A DNA stretch of 64,000 nt, from NCBI GenBank assembly GCA_030141605.1, contig JAQGDQ010000104.1, positions 293,001 through 357,000 of the forward strand, read 5' to 3'. Under the pieces are notes generated by a model, which worked only from the letters and a program-made list of their open reading frames with translations, ran no database searches and had not been told where the DNA came from. Below, piece after piece: positions 26,471-39,789 of the stretch. Numbering within the stretch: position 1 is the first letter of the stretch; each line of letters starts with the position of its first letter. Position numbers and translations under genes: made by a program. The stretch comes from Tubiluchus corallicola (taxonomy: Eukaryota > Priapulida > Priapulimorpha > Priapulimorphida > Tubiluchidae).

Positions 26471-26883
26471 AAAGACTGTTTATTATCAACGATAGAATGA
26501 AACGAACATTGTTGGATTTTTTAAACCAATATTGTCCTTCTTCAAAGCTTTCCATATTTCTCTTTTTTTGGACGAGGTTAGTTTGAAAAATTCAACAATT
26601 GTGGAAGCATTCCATGATTTAGTGCAACGGCATTTACGTAAGAAATATCCGGCTTTTGGACGCGTCAGAATTGTACTGGGAACGGTTATTTACTGCAGGA
26701 AATTGTGAGAATAATAATAAACGTAAACTGCATATCCATCTGTGTGAGCAACCAATGATTGGCTTAATTAATAGATTTACAGTTGTATTAGGTGGCCTAC
26801 AGTTTCCCTTTGTTGTTGAACAATATAAAAAAGAAAAAACGAAAATAAAGAAAACATTGTTTCATTTATGAGTGACAGTAAAC

Positions 26884-27080
26884 ATACAACTCATCATCAT
26901 CATCATCATCATCATCATACGCCCGTCACGTCTATTGTAGACATTGGGTATTAACGGAAGTGGTGATGACAAGCCACTGGCGTAGCAGTGTCTAGTTTTT
27001 TTGCTGGATTACTGCTGCGTTTACCTGTCTGAAGGCAGATTTCTTTTATTTTAGAATGCTGCCTGCCGAAACATACAACT
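26884..27080. mobile_element. Dispersed repeat family 3, copy A, with (TCA)n end
   Basis: A (TCA)n run and catacgcccgtcac are followed by gacaagccactggcgtagca and ctgctgcgtttacctgtctg. The second part recurs in the same orientation at 49795-49900, while the catacgccc part recurs there inverted at the far end. The parent element therefore probably has (TCA)n-cgccc at one end and gggcg-(TGA)n at the other. Confidence 0.65.
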
Positions 27081-27689
27081 ACAACATACATACTGCAAGT
27101 ATGCGGACGACAGTTTGGCTTCCGTGAACCCAGACCTAATCACCATTTCAGCTATTCCCGTCTACTACTAAATAACTTTCGAATGCGCGGTCGGTTTCCA
27201 TTATAACCCGAAATTTAATTTAACTCCATTTACTGTTCATTTCAGCTCGAAGATATTGTCTTAATCCATAAAGATAAAAATACTCGCAGTGACTAAACAA
27301 TCTAGTTATGAAAATATATTTCCAAAGATTAAAAACAAAAATTATTAAAAAGAATATTTACGTAAATGACGTATATCAACAGCGCTTGATATACGCCCTT
27401 TCACTCCAACGACCAAAAGTTTTAAAGCATAAATTCGCTTTTCGTAAAATTTAAAACATGACATCTGAGATTATACGTAAATTTATGGAAATTAACCTTA
27501 AAATTGTTTTGTATCATTTCCTACGCACATTATGGAGGCTCGAGTGCACACTAAACGACATTTCAGTGACTTAATATAATATGAAATCAAAATTATACAA
27601 ATTTTGCTCTTACAACAGAAACAATTTTAAATAATTAGCGCACAATTGATAATGAGGTAATTTTTTCAAACACCGAGCGTTTACTCGAA

Positions 27690-27900
27690 ATATCCGGCTT
27701 GCTACTGCTTCTGTTTTTACCCTGAGTATTCGTAGATACAATACAGCTGCTCGTAAATCCGGTTTTCCCCTCGGGTCTCATATCTGTGGAATTCTCTACC
27801 AGAAATTGTTTTCCTGCGTTATTTGTTTTCTGTGTCTGTTTCAGACAATCTTATCTGTTTAAAAAATGAACAAAAATTAACACACACCTCCTGCAAATAA
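27690..27900 (+). mobile_element. Probable LINE C-terminal remnant
   Basis: One plus-strand frame reads SYLWNSLPEIVFLRYLFSV, matching the usual (L)WNSLP end of non-LTR RTs, then stops at about 27900. Codons before it carry two stops. The short match makes this tentative. Confidence 0.5.
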
Positions 27901-28559
27901 TGACCGTGTTTAATGAAAAGTGTATAAAAAAGAAAGAAAACGCAAGATACACAAATTCATACTGAACTGAACATTTCTCTTGTTTTCCGGCTTCGGTAGC
28001 AATAATTTTGTTGAGCTGACAGTCTTTCATACTGCAGACAATCCGTAATAAAAAGAACAGTCCCAGTAAACATGTCCGGTCTGACTCTTCTGATGGAAGA
28101 ATAAAAGAATTTATCTGCTTGCCGACTTTGCCATTGTTGATGAAATGACAAAGAATAAGATTTATTTACCGTAGCTTATTAAACGGACAACATAAGCACG
28201 GCTATTTAGCGACTACACAACAAGGACGTTAGAATGTAACACACAAATGACGAATAACGTATATGCCCATGCAGCTGGTAGAATCGAACTCTAGACTGCG
28301 TGGTTGTTGTGCTGTATGTTTTGTTTTGTTTTGTATGATTTATATTTACAAATTTATTTTTATATTTACTTATTTTTCCTTAGTTTAATTTATTATATTC
28401 TTTTTATGAACATCTTTGGTTAATCATTCTACTGTTTTTTATCGGATTTTTTTAGTCAATGCTCACATTATCCATGTTCTGTTATGTTAAAAATCTTAAG
28501 TTATTTTTATTTTGTTTGCATCGCATACTCACAGTATTTTAGAATTGTAAATTTTTGGT

Positions 28560-28818
28560 TATTTAGATTATAATGTTCTACAATATTGCATTTCCCATCA
28601 GTTAATTGACAATTACACACATCAACAGAATTCAAATTTAAATTGAAAACGGTGCCAAAATTAATTTTACTTAATCGTTGCTATTTAAGGGTGGCTAACT
28701 AGATAACCTGCGGGTTCTTCGCTGCCCTTCTCCTTTGTTACGTAATTGCATGTATTCCTAATACTGTATTTTGTTAATTCTTGAGGAGTTAATAAATGAA
28801 TTGAATTGAATTGAATTG
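28560..28818 (+). mobile_element. Probable LINE 3' end with (AATTG)n tail
   Basis: Non-coding sequence ending in ttaataaatgaattgaattgaattg, a short tandem tail typical of some non-LTR elements. A comparable tail (aaaataaaattgaattgaa) occurs at 36684-36705. No coding part was recognised. Confidence 0.45.
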
Positions 28819-29140
28819 TGCTAAATCTAAACCACTCGACCACACAACCCAGGGAAAACAGAGACATGCTGTGATTACTAGGTCATTTAATGATAGCCAA
28901 GATTATTTTGCTGATGTTAGCAGCGAAATCATCAAAAAAAGAGTGTGATTGATACTAATTTAAAACAACTAATGTAGTTACAAATTAGCGATATGTGAAA
29001 CTTTTAATGACAAACACACTTTCAATGGCAAATTAAGAGTTAATATAGAGTTAAGAGTTAATATCTTCCAAGTACCATTTTCCATCGTTCCATAAAGTTT
29101 CGTAGAATCAGTCAAGTAGTTATTGCATGGTCCTGTTAAC

Positions 29141-29142
29141 TA

Positions 29143-29182
<40 letters not shown>
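29141..29182. repeat. (ACAG)n microsatellite
   Basis: About ten tandem ACAG units. Confidence 0.95.
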
Positions 29183-29184
<2 letters not shown>

Positions 29185-29439
29185 GAACAAACAAACGGTA
29201 AGAAAATGTAACCGCCCTGCCGGAGCTAATTACGGTGTATACATTTTATACGTTTACATTACATCATTGTGAAATTAAAGGCAAGTTCAAACGACGGTTG
29301 AATCAAAATTATGTAAGATTACTCTATGTTGCGTTGAATTTTTAGATTAGCAAAGTTTATGACAGTCGTTTTATTTGAAATGAAGTGACACTGAAATACC
29401 AGCTACCTAAACGTTACTGAATATCATTAAAAGGAAGTA

Positions 29440-29775
29440 AATGGAATTTAAAGTACATCACAAAAGACTTTTAATAAAAGGTTATATTACTTAGCATTAC
29501 GCTTACTGTTTAAAAGTCTTATGTAACTGGAAAAAGTGTTTAATAATTTAAAACGCTCGGACTATTTTTTAAACTTCACACAATGTTGCCTAGACTGGCT
29601 TCAGACGACCGTTCATTAAGATCGCTGCGCTTAACCGTCGTCGGGGAGTCTAATTCTACCAATTTTATACAGCGTTATTACTAACGCAAGCTCTCTATGC
29701 AATAAGATAGCATGTGAGTGATAAATTACAAGACGGATTTTTAAACTTTATTTATGAAGAGGTTTTTCTTGTGCT
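29440..29775. repeat. Dispersed repeat family 4, copy A
   Basis: Matches 37890-38350 in the same orientation: ttagtattacgctta-like, ggagtctaa, agacagcatgtaagt-like and tttatgaagag words keep order and spacing. A shorter third relative lies at 63010-63125. Non-coding. Confidence 0.7.
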
Positions 29776-31369
29776 TTATGAAGGTGATATAATAAACTAA
29801 CTACTAAACTAATTTATTTAAAAAACTATTTACGGTTTCTCTGTTCGTAGAAGTTGTAAGAAAATCATATTTATAAATATGGTTACTACTCATTCAAACT
29901 TCTAAGTGGACGAGCCTCTTATTAAGCTTATAATAGCAATCTGTGTGCATCACGTGCTAAACCTAAAACAGTTTATCTTTCATGCTGATTTTGCTTAAAT
30001 TTGACCAGTTGAGTTTAAGAGACAAATTGATGAAAAATATATTTGAAGCGAATCTTGAGCAAAATTTTCTTTAATTTTAGCCAATATTAAATTAAGCTGT
30101 TTTCTATAAAAAAAAACAAGCACATTTGTCATAACTACTAATTCATTTACCAAATTACTCTTACCAATATACCAAACTAAATTACATTTACCAAAAATGA
30201 CTACTTTGTAATAGTAGTTGTAGCTAAACATGGTTACGGATGCCGCCTTGTGTGACGGTGCGGATATAGAGCCAGGTGTATAGGTTTAATCGCTTGTAAG
30301 AGCAAAATTTCTGTTCAGATCTTAAAAACCAATTAGCAAAGAATTAGATTGTTTAATCGGTAATTGTGGTTACTTCTGAGACTGTAAGTAGTTTATAATT
30401 GCATGATTAAACGTTGTTCACTGAAAATTAATTTTCCTGTGGGGGGAGATTTAAACCAGCTGCACACCTGAGAAAAGTTTTAATTGGATTATGACAATGA
30501 CAAATAAAGAATTAAGTTCAGCCAAGCTGCAGCAGCAGTAATTTTTACCTACTTATCCTTTTATTTCAGCGCTATTTATCAGCTTAAGTAATAAAATCGT
30601 TAGATCTATAGTGTAGAACTAACCTCCATTTCAATAATGATTAATAATGATCAGAAGTCATAAGTCATTCATTTCATATAACACACTTCCAATGACTTTG
30701 TGCACAGTTATTGTACAATTATTGTATGCCATCCGTTTGCACCTGAACAAGACATAGAATAGTAATATATATTCGTCAACATTAAAATCGTAAATAATTA
30801 TTTTCATTCTGTGTTGGACAGATCGGATAACCTGTACATTATCTGAAAGGTTAATTTCATTGATCTAAATAATATTTCTACAACTTTACTCTGCGTTGTA
30901 CAATTAGCTTGTACAACTGCTGAGAGGCGAGTCTCGCTTGCTTCTCACGTTACAGGATCTGCTTGAAATGTGTATACGTTGAAATAAGAGATCCTCATAC
31001 AGGTATTTCAGAGATCCGCATACAGGTATTTACCCGATTGGATTGCAGGTGATGGCTTTACCTGGCCTCATTTCTGCAAAAGTACTTATACGGTTGCAAG
31101 GGGCGGATCCATATATAAAGAAGCAAATTGCGAGGATCTCCCAATAACAGCAATGAAAAGGGGAGTTTAAATCACGCATTTTACCTCCAACCCTTTTCTG
31201 TTTTTCAAAATTATTACATAATAATAGTTTTTTATGTTCATTGAACATTAGGGTTTTCTATTTATGGGGGCAAAATGGATTTACTAAAAAGTTTGTTGTC
31301 TTTTTCCAAGTCGAATGTGTCTACATTTTACAAAATGTTCGTCTTTATTCTGTCTTAATAAATAGCGTA
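29776..31369. other. Intergenic, nothing recognised
   Basis: AT-rich, with no exon or repeat boundary that I can support. Confidence 0.4.
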
Positions 31370-31613
31370 TATACAGGGTGTCGCTAAACAAATAGTGCTC
31401 TAACAAAATAATGGTATAAATATGTCAAATTTACGCCGTATGAAGTCCAGTAAGCGTGGTCATGCCAAGTTATAGGAATTCTTTCAACAATTGTTGCGGT
31501 ATGATATTTTACTATAATGACATTGCACTCCACTGCATTTATTTGCGATTTGATCTGCATATTTCTGATACATTTGATCGTTGTAGTATATTTCTTTTGG
31601 AACACTCTGTATA
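31370..31613. mobile_element. MITE with tatacagggtgt ends
   Basis: A 244-bp segment begins tatacagggtgtc and ends gaacactctgtata, imperfect inverted repeats, with TA at both edges. Such acagggtgt termini are common in arthropod and other invertebrate MITEs. The enclosed minus-strand ORF is not a known protein. Confidence 0.65.
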
Positions 31614-31859
31614 AGTATGTGGTGACCCTAACGCTCTAGTTTTAAGTTTACCTATTTAAGTTCGCAATCAGGAGTAGCAAACAGCCGAATAAAAACTGAA
31701 TTCTTCATTCTTGCAAAAAAAGGCAAATAAAATTTTAGTCAAATGCAAATTGCATTTTATGATTTTCCTTATACAGTTTATTGCTTTTCAGGAAGCCTTT
31801 TTGTCCCCATTTCTTCAGGAGCACAAGCAAAATTCTAGTAGAAAAACCGTCATAAATTA

Positions 31860-32265
31860 ATAAACCTTTTCATTGTTTCGTTGTGCGCACGCGCAGTTGC
31901 TGCAGATCAAAGGTAATGTGTACCACAGCAACGAATCTTAACTACAACCGTCAACCGTCACGTGACATGTGGGTAATGCCTTAGTTCAGTAACTTCAGTT
32001 GTTTCACATGGACCTTACTTAATTATGAATTAGTCTGTGCGTAGAGTGATTTACTAGCAGGATCTTGCTTTGGAACAAAAAAACGAAGTAGATAAGGTTC
32101 TGGTTGATTGTTAAAACTTTTACTGTTACAACAGCATGGACTGCGAGGCATTGTCAAGTGTACACAAATGTGCTGTCTCGTACACTAAACCTTTGACTTT
32201 TAACGATCATCATCAATCGCAGGAACTGTGAAAAAGCTTATCAATTACTATAATATAAAAATGCA
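31860..32265. repeat. Dispersed repeat family 5, copy A
   Basis: The part to about 32080 matches 52790-53000 in reverse complement (accacagcaacg, taattatgaattagtctgt and actagcaggatcttg against their inverted counterparts). A second part around 32190-32250 (gtacactaaacctttgac ... gaactgtgaaaaagctt) matches 52960-53020 in direct orientation, so the element may itself contain inverted ends. Confidence 0.65.
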
Positions 32266-32859
32266 TTTGTGCTACCCGTTATTTCTACTTATTAATTTAC
32301 TTTAGTTTTTATCCTAGAAATTTTCTCGGATTCGTTGAAGAGACGGAAACGATGAAGCCTTTTGAAATGCAAGAAACCGTATAAAGAACACCGTAATGTG
32401 CAGTTTGTAGGGTTTATTTGATCAAAATTTTGTACGAGTAAAGCACAACAAAGACGTTCTTCTAAAAGCAAATAACTATTCCACAGCAGACCGGGTTTTG
32501 AACCAAAACCCTTAGATATCCACTGTTCCACACAACTTTTAAAAACCCCTAGAGCCTAGTCTAGATGGCGTGTTGTTTGCACTCTTAACTGTAACGATTA
32601 AGTAATTAAATGAAGACACACACGCTTATTAAACATTATTGATTCAGCTGTCATAGCCACCTGATCCAACTATAAATTATGTTTTTAATAAGTGGAAGGT
32701 GAAAAAATTGAAAATTGAATGACAACAGTGGATGATATTCACATAAACCAAGATGTGACCACTGATCACTCTGACTTCCGTCTGATTCGATAGGAATCGA
32801 CTCTACACTAGAACATACAATATTACAGTACTCAGCATTTTGATGTATCTGTTATGCAC

Positions 32860-33090
32860 AGGAGAGAAAGAAGGAAAGAGATGTAAAAAGGAGGAGAGAA
32901 AGAGTGAGGAGAGGAGAGCGACGCAGAGAGACACGGAGAGACCAAAAGAGAGAAAAAGAGAAAGAAATGTAGCAAAAGAAATACTAAGAGGCAGAAATAG
33001 AGCGAGAAAGCGAGTGAGAGAAGAAATAGAGAGAGAGAAGCGGAGCGAGAGAGAGAGCGAGAAAGAGAAGGCGAGGCAGACAGAGATTTG
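32860..33090. repeat. Degenerate purine (GA/GAAA) tract
   Basis: About 230 bp, nearly all purine on the plus strand, with scattered interruptions; coding-like ORFs are Arg/Glu/Lys or Ser/Leu artefacts. Confidence 0.85.
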
Positions 33091-33354
33091 ACTTGATTTT
33101 TTATTGCATTTTACGAAATACAACATCACACATTTACAATCAAATTACAAAATATAAAATAAAGAAAATTACAAAAAATTATTAACGATAAATAAATGAG
33201 ATAATCACAGTGAAAGAAAAATTACGCAATCATAATAATTTAATGGAACAATACTACATACAACAAAAATCGAGTTAATTACAGTATAAAATTGCACGCC
33301 AATTTCTTTTAATAGGAGATGTAAACACTATATCACAGTTTAGTGTGCACTTAC

Positions 33355-33385
33355 AGAGAGAAAGAGTGAGAGATATAGAGTGTGT

Positions 33386-33473
<88 letters not shown>

Positions 33474-33700
33474 TGAGTGAGTGAGTGAGTGAGTGAGTGA
33501 GTGAGAGAGGGAGAGAAGGAAAGAAAGAGAGAGAGAGAGAGATTATATTCTTATAATTCTTTGCTTTTAAAAACTATGTACAAAATACATTTCCTCTATT
33601 TGTAGGGATGAGAGAGAGAAAGAGAGAGGGGAGAGAGGGGAGAGAGAGAAAGTGAGGGAGAGAGAAAGAGAGGGATAGAGAGATGGAGGGAGATATATAG
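33355..33700. repeat. (GT)n, (GAGT)n and (GA)n compound tract
   Basis: GT repeats at about 33379-33470, GAGT repeats at 33471-33503, then GA-rich sequence with a short unique insert at 33545-33605 before GA continues to 33700. Confidence 0.93.
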
Positions 33701-34334
33701 AGAGAAAGAAGAACTCGTGTGGTTCCCATCAGAATTCGGATTTGAGAACGTACGAAGTTTACAATGCACTGCCTGTAACACAACTGGACGAAAAATGACC
33801 AAGCAGCGCCAAGTATCTCGGCCAAGTCGATTTTCCCCAATCAACTGTCACCAAACAATGAACATCCAACGCCTGACTTGTCACTTAAGGAGTGATATAT
33901 CACGACATAACCAATCGATAATTTGCTTCTCAATGGCTTAATGATACGCTGAGAATCTTGACACAGATCCAGAGTTGACACAGCTCAGTTTTCATCACAC
34001 CGCGCCTAGCTAATTTATATTCCCTAGGAGAAGTAACTGTCTTTACAGTGTTCAAAGGTAACAAGATCTGTCCAGCACCTCTTACTCGCAACCGTAATAG
34101 TAACATGTATGAACATAGAGGAGGTCAGCTGAAGGAAAGTCCACCCTTCAGTCATTTTAGGCATTAAATCAATAGCGTCAATCAGCCATGCGAGCGGCTA
34201 CTGATTCACTTTGTTCGAATTGATCTTCAATCATTATAATAAAGCTACGTCATTCTCATTTAATCTAATTACACGTGTAATACCTCCTGCAGTGATTGGT
34301 TCAAACATTACCTAGTCATGTTTTTCTCTTTGTC

Positions 34335-34408
34335 TTTTTGCATCTCTCTCTCTCTCTCTCTCTTTCTTTCTCTGTCTCACTCACTCCTCTATGTTTCTCT
34401 CTCTCTCT

Positions 34409-34448
<40 letters not shown>

Positions 34449-34452
34449 CTCA
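34335..34452. repeat. Interrupted (CT)n tract
   Basis: Two blocks of CT dinucleotides separated by a short mixed stretch. Confidence 0.9.
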
Positions 34453-36105
34453 GTTTCAGGAATAAAAAAGTATTCCTTTAGTGGGCGTAGCATCAATTTT
34501 ATCAACAACGCAACATCAATATTAACATGGCAAATAAATCACTAACACATAACGTTATGCCATGGAAACATTACGAACTGCTGATTTTTATTTTTTAACA
34601 CACTTAAGTCAAGAGCTTAGACCTACTTGTCCTTAAAGTTTTGCATAATTCTTATGAAACATTTTAAATTGTAATGTTACTTCGGCTGTTTTAATATAAA
34701 GCGTTCTAGACATGTTAATTAACAAATTAAGTTAATTTTAAACTCAAACTTATGCGTGCTGCATGTCATGAATGCATCTTTCTCGCATGACAACGTTGAA
34801 TGCTGACGAGAAAAGAACACCATTCATTAACCATCTTGTGCTCAGTTCTACAAGCTCTTGAGAAATCTCTATAGTACATGCATGACATTTAGCAGCGACT
34901 GCGAGTAATTATAATAACATATTTCTCACTACCAGCAGTAAAATCGCAAAGAACCTGCAAATGTTAGTCCTAATGTTAGACCTACAAGGCCTCGTGTAAG
35001 GAATGTAATATCTGTACATTATTAGGAGAGATCGAGCTCACTCTGGTGGCAAATATCAAAACTGTTGTTGCAGTAAGAAGCCACATTGTTTTTTACAGCA
35101 GAACAACATAACTTAGCGATCACGCAAAGCTGCGTTTTGGTTAATTCCCAACCACCATTAAGCTCAAAATTCAGAAAATATGTTTCATTCGTTTGGGTAA
35201 AACGTTCGGTTTGAGCAACAACGTGACTAATAATTATTGTTTTCGTGAAGTTTATTTATATAATGAAATTCGTATGAGGTATAAATAATCCGAGGTTGGA
35301 ATAATACCTATTGCTTTTTTGCATTGCTGAATTATGTAACATTATGATTTTACTATGGTGGTTAAGAAATTTTTGTAGCGAAGTTTGTGTTTTATTACTT
35401 CACAGTAATAGGCTTTAAAATAAATTCAAAGAATTACACCTTTTACTCATTTTTTGTTCGTGTTTTTCCAAACGCGCATGTTACAACTAGCAACTTTTTA
35501 CTAGTTGCGCATCCTGACAATATGCGCAGAATTTTAAGTAAACGCCCAAATTTCCTCGCATTTCCGCGACAATTGCTGCCACTACAGTGGCTAAGTGCTA
35601 ACAAACTGAAAATTATTTTCAAAAATTTGTGCTTGACGGTGGCTTGGATCAAACCAAAACGTAACTTTGAGAGTGAGCTAGGTCATGACGTTCTGCAAAA
35701 ATGAAGTAACATTACTTTTGACTGTAAAACTAGCTTTGATTTTTTGTCATCATTCCATTTGTGAAGTGACCATTCCATTTATTGTTCTTTTTCTTCTAAA
35801 ACCATTACATTTCTTATGCACATGCGCACCAGGAAATCTTCATTCGCCGGACATTACGGTATAGAAAATATAATCCAGTTACCGGCTGTTGCTGCATCAT
35901 TAGGTAAATTCGAGTTCTGTGTAAGGCATTGTCGAGTTTAATTATGTTTAATGGAGCAGGGTAAGAATGATAATACTGGACATAGGGGCGATTTATCCAG
36001 AGCTTAATGGTCTCCACGCTATTTAGTAATTAGATGGCATGTGAAAGAATTTTGCTCGCTGGTTAGTAGTTCCGTCATCCCGTGCACCACTGTGCGTAGC
36101 AATGG
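34453..36105. other. Intergenic, nothing recognised
   Basis: The 105-codon plus-strand ORF at 35387-35704 matches no family I know and lies in otherwise unremarkable AT-rich DNA. I do not call it a gene. Confidence 0.4.
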
Positions 36106-36109
36106 CTTA

Positions 36110-36520
36110 CTGTTTGCTTTATAAAATTTTCGCTTTGAGTTTGATTTTGTTGCCTTTGTGTGACATAATTTTTGCTCTAAGCTGAATTCTGTTTTGCTTT
36201 GATTTTGACAAATTCTTTTACATTCAGTTGAATTGCTTTTGCTTTATAAAATTTTCGCTTTGAGTTTCATTTGTTTTATATAATTTTTTGCAATAAGTTA
36301 AATTCCGTTTTGTATTGCTTGTGATAACTTCCTTTTATTCTGAGTGTAATTGCATTTTTGTTTTGAGTAGATTTTTGTTGCTTTTTTGTTTGATATTATT
36401 TTTTGCTCTCCATTGAATTTCATTAATTTTTTGCTTGATGTTATGCCTTGTTATGCTTTGAATTGCATTTCTGCTTTTGAGTTGATTTTTGTTGCTTTTG
36501 CCTTCTATATATATATATAT
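36110..36520. repeat. Degenerate T-rich minisatellite
   Basis: The word tgctttataaaattttcgc recurs at 36114 and 36239, with many looser variants (ttgctttgagttgatttttgttgc). Unit length is irregular. It ends in a TA then CA run (36508-36533). Confidence 0.7.
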
Positions 36521-36589
36521 ATATACACACACAAATACCTAAAAAATGTCATGAGCCTGTGGGTAAACTTGTATTTTTAATAAGGGGCA

Positions 36590-36705
36590 GCTTACCAAGT
36601 GACCAATAGGTCTTTCGCTTCTCTTTCTCAGCTGCAATGAAATGTAAAAATAATTATGAGGAATTTTAACTGCTATTGAGAAAATAAAATAAAATTGAAT
36701 TGAAA
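36590..36705 (+). mobile_element. Possible LINE 3' end with (TTGAA)-type tail
   Basis: A short non-coding segment ends in aaaataaaattgaattgaa, much like the tail near 28800. Only the end is recognisable. Confidence 0.35.
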
Positions 36706-37135
36706 TGAATTGACACTTGGTTGATTTGTATTGTCAACACGGAAACTAGGTGGCTCGTCGTTCGCGCAGCGATGCGCTAGTGAGTATTGCACCTCACCAT
36801 TAGGGTGCATGCTTTGTTGATGCGCCACAGAGTCAATTTTAGTACAACATTTTTTGACATTTTAATACGGCAATATGTGCAGCAAGTGTACACATGGCTT
36901 AATATTACTCTTTAAATTACTGTTATTTTATTGTTTGTAGTGCAAAGGTGAAAGCAATGTCCAAAAAGCGGGGGAGGGGGGTGCTTGGGTGTAACTCTAT
37001 ACATTAGTGTGTTTTACTAATTTTGTGAAGTGTTATATATTTCGTATATGTTTTGTATGTTTTTACGTATTGTGGGGAAGAAAATCTGAAATGAAAGTTA
37101 AATTCACATCTCAATCATTCAACTGAATTTCTCAA

Positions 37136-37666
37136 AGGAAAACCGGGTGGTTGTGTAAACATTAGTTCAGAATAAATAATGCTCTAAAATATTGAAAACT
37201 ACAAAAGCTTTTTTAAAATCAAAGCTTAGATTAAATAATGATTACCTCGGAGACTCAAATTTTGTTAAACTTTCAAAGCTACGCGCTGCTCAGTGAATGT
37301 ACTAAGATTGGCAGCGGCGTCTTTTTGTCACATTCGCGTGGCCGACAAATAGAAGACGGTACCGTGATAACCAAGATCACGGACTCCAGTGTTAGTTTCT
37401 GACGTCATAAGATGTAAAGCCCATTTTTCGTAACATCACGCGTTTAAACAGTACTGTAACACTTATGCAAATGTGCTTGATGCGCAATGGAAGACGTCTG
37501 CCATTTCATAAACTGTGGTTAGTTTCTGACGTAAGCAATAGCTGTGTTCGGTTGCCGTTAATTAACTTTCTAAGCTAATTATTCATATATAAGGAACAAT
37601 TGTTAACTTTTATAGGCAAGTAAATGTAAAAAATGAGATTGAGTCTAAACAATCGCTCGGTCTTCT
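37136..37666. mobile_element. MITE with TIRs (copy B of the 3343 family)
   Basis: A 531-bp collinear relative of 3343-3857. It starts aggaaaaccgggtggttg and ends caatcgctcggtcttct. TTAA follows on the right (37667-37670) but the left flank has lost it. It has two short insertions relative to copy A, around 37350 and 37440. Confidence 0.75.
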
Positions 37667-37889
37667 TTAATCAGTCTTAAACTTTGAAGAAATGCGCGTG
37701 TTGTTCAGAAAAGTGGCTAGAGACATCGCAGATAGCAAGCACATTTTTTCAGACGATTTACCAAAAACGTTACCTAAAAGGTTAGGCACCTAACAAAAAC
37801 CCCTTGCTTCAACAACATGAGCGACCAAATAATGGTTTCCATAGCAACATAATTGTACAGCACTTCAAGTTAAATGCCAATTGGTCATA

Positions 37890-38350
37890 TTTAAAGGGGA
37901 AAAGAGAATTTTTCCAAAGAAGTTACTATACATTGTTATATTAGTTAGTATTACGCTTATCTATTTGAAAGATTTATTTGATTGGGAAGGAAAATTCTCA
38001 ATTATGTATATGTCACTGCAAAATGTCACTGCATCCCAGTTTGCGCTACTGGCTCACCAATAAAACACAATTACGTGTAGTAATCTGGTTAGTAATATAA
38101 AGAAATTTAAATTTTTGCTTAGTCAGCGAAGAGTGAGCTACGAAAGCTCTCATTATTTTTTCAATCTAATTTGGTTTCGAACGACCTACCGTCAAAATAG
38201 CTGCGCCTACCGGCCATTGTGGGAGTCTAAATTAGAAAGTTTCATGCAGTGTTACTGCAAATGTAAGCCACGCATGCAACAAGACAGCATGTAAGTAATA
38301 CAAAATTTCAAAAAGAAAACTTTATGAAGAGTGTTTTCTTGTGTTTTAAG
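37890..38350. repeat. Dispersed repeat family 4, copy B
   Basis: Direct-orientation relative of 29440-29775; it is longer because of an insertion around 38000-38100. Confidence 0.65.
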
Positions 38351-39084
38351 AAAATGTGTAAACTTTAACGTGTTTAATATTGTTGTTGATGTGTTAAAGT
38401 TTAATAAACTGTAGTTCAGCAAATGCAGGATACGATTTAAGCAATTTTCGAGAAAGAAAAATGCCTTTAGCTGCTAAACTTACTGTTTCTTCGTTGAATT
38501 TACAAACGTAAAGTAAAGCACTCGATTCATTTAAGAAAACAAAGAACTATTTTTTTCACAAAACAGCAACAACATTTCTTCCAATTTTACTGTGCGGCGC
38601 ACTATTTCAACGTTTTGCAAAATATTACTCCGCGCTATTAGATTAGGGCGAATATATTGGGTGATTAGGCGCAAGTTTTTGACAAATATTCTCATAAATT
38701 TGTCAAGGAATCTAATTTCGTCATTTGCCTTAAAGGACATTTACTTTTCTGCATAATAAAACGTATGAAATTAGAAAAACTGAACGAACAAAGGATTCAG
38801 TCGTCCGCCCGCCATTCAGACAAAAAGTAGGAAAGTCACGACGACTCAGCCAAATGCAAACCACGCAGGCCGCTTTGCAGGCTGCTTGCTTTGTTTCTAA
38901 TTCACAATTTCGCCTTCTTTGAGAGGAAATAAACATCCGCTCTTAGCCGGCGGAAAAATCCGAATGTTGCGCTTCATTCAGCTACATTTAGAAGGCCAGA
39001 ATTAACACTCCCCCGCGGGAGAAGTTTGCCGTAAATCATGAACCAGCCGTGAAAATAACTGAACGCGCCCGAGAGAAATTACAT

Positions 39085-39225
39085 CATCCTCTCACAACTT
39101 AATCATGGTACGCAACGTCTGTGGATGCGCTGGGCTATTAACTTTTAGAATCACTTTAACGGACTAACAACATGAGCGCCGCCAAACGGCAATGTTATTA
39201 AATTCGTCTGGCTTAATAAAACTTT
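39085..39225. repeat. Dispersed repeat family 6, copy A
   Basis: Matches 51595-51735 in the same orientation: gtctgtggatgc, ttttagaatcactttaacgg, caacatgagc and caaacggcaat. Its surroundings (38800-39300) are somewhat GC-richer than average, with no exon seen. Confidence 0.75.
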
Positions 39226-39789
39226 TACGACGAACATTAACTGAACTTAAAACGAGCATTGCGAGACACCTAAGCGGTTTTCTGGCAAAATAAACGTTTT
39301 AGAGAGCAAAAACAAGTGAAGGTTCCTTTTGCCGAAAGTCGAGATGGCAGACTTGATTGGTGCGCATAGTTCTTCTTGCAAGCTGTCAATCTCTGACTTT
39401 TTGTGTGTCTTACTCTTTTTCGGCTAATATTTGTAAAATATTATTTTCCAAGGTGTACTGCATGATCGATTTCTCGAGAAGGTTTACGAGCAGTGAGCCA
39501 ATCGATGAGGTAGTGTAATACCAAGAGCACATTGACGCGCCCATATATGGAATTTTAGTTTGAATGCCAACGTGAAGTAAACATGATTTACAAGTAAGAT
39601 TAACTTCGTGTTACAGTGTTATAAAAGAAATCTTGTTGGCAGAGCCTTAGACCTATAACAAAATTTAAAGGAATACCGGACTAAAACAATCTACTCTATA
39701 AAATATTGAAAGGGAACGCACTATTTTTTTCAAGAATGACTCACGTGAAAGAATTATTACCACTGAACGTTCACTAATGCGCGAACATA

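Noticed and set aside
28270-28310. tRNA T-loop-like word (gttcgattctacc on the minus strand)
   Set aside because: No matching acceptor, D or anticodon stems could be folded around it; at most a trace of a tRNA-derived SINE.
32470-32545. Second tRNA-like B-box word (ggttcaaaacc on the minus strand)
   Set aside because: Only part of a T arm; no cloverleaf could be built.
35387-35704. 105-codon plus-strand ORF
   Set aside because: Matches no family I know, has no splice context, and an overlapping antisense ORF is also open; likely chance.
39000-39310. GC-richer stretch that might be conserved regulatory DNA
   Set aside because: Part of it recurs at 51595-51735, which points to a dispersed repeat; conservation cannot be judged without other genomes.
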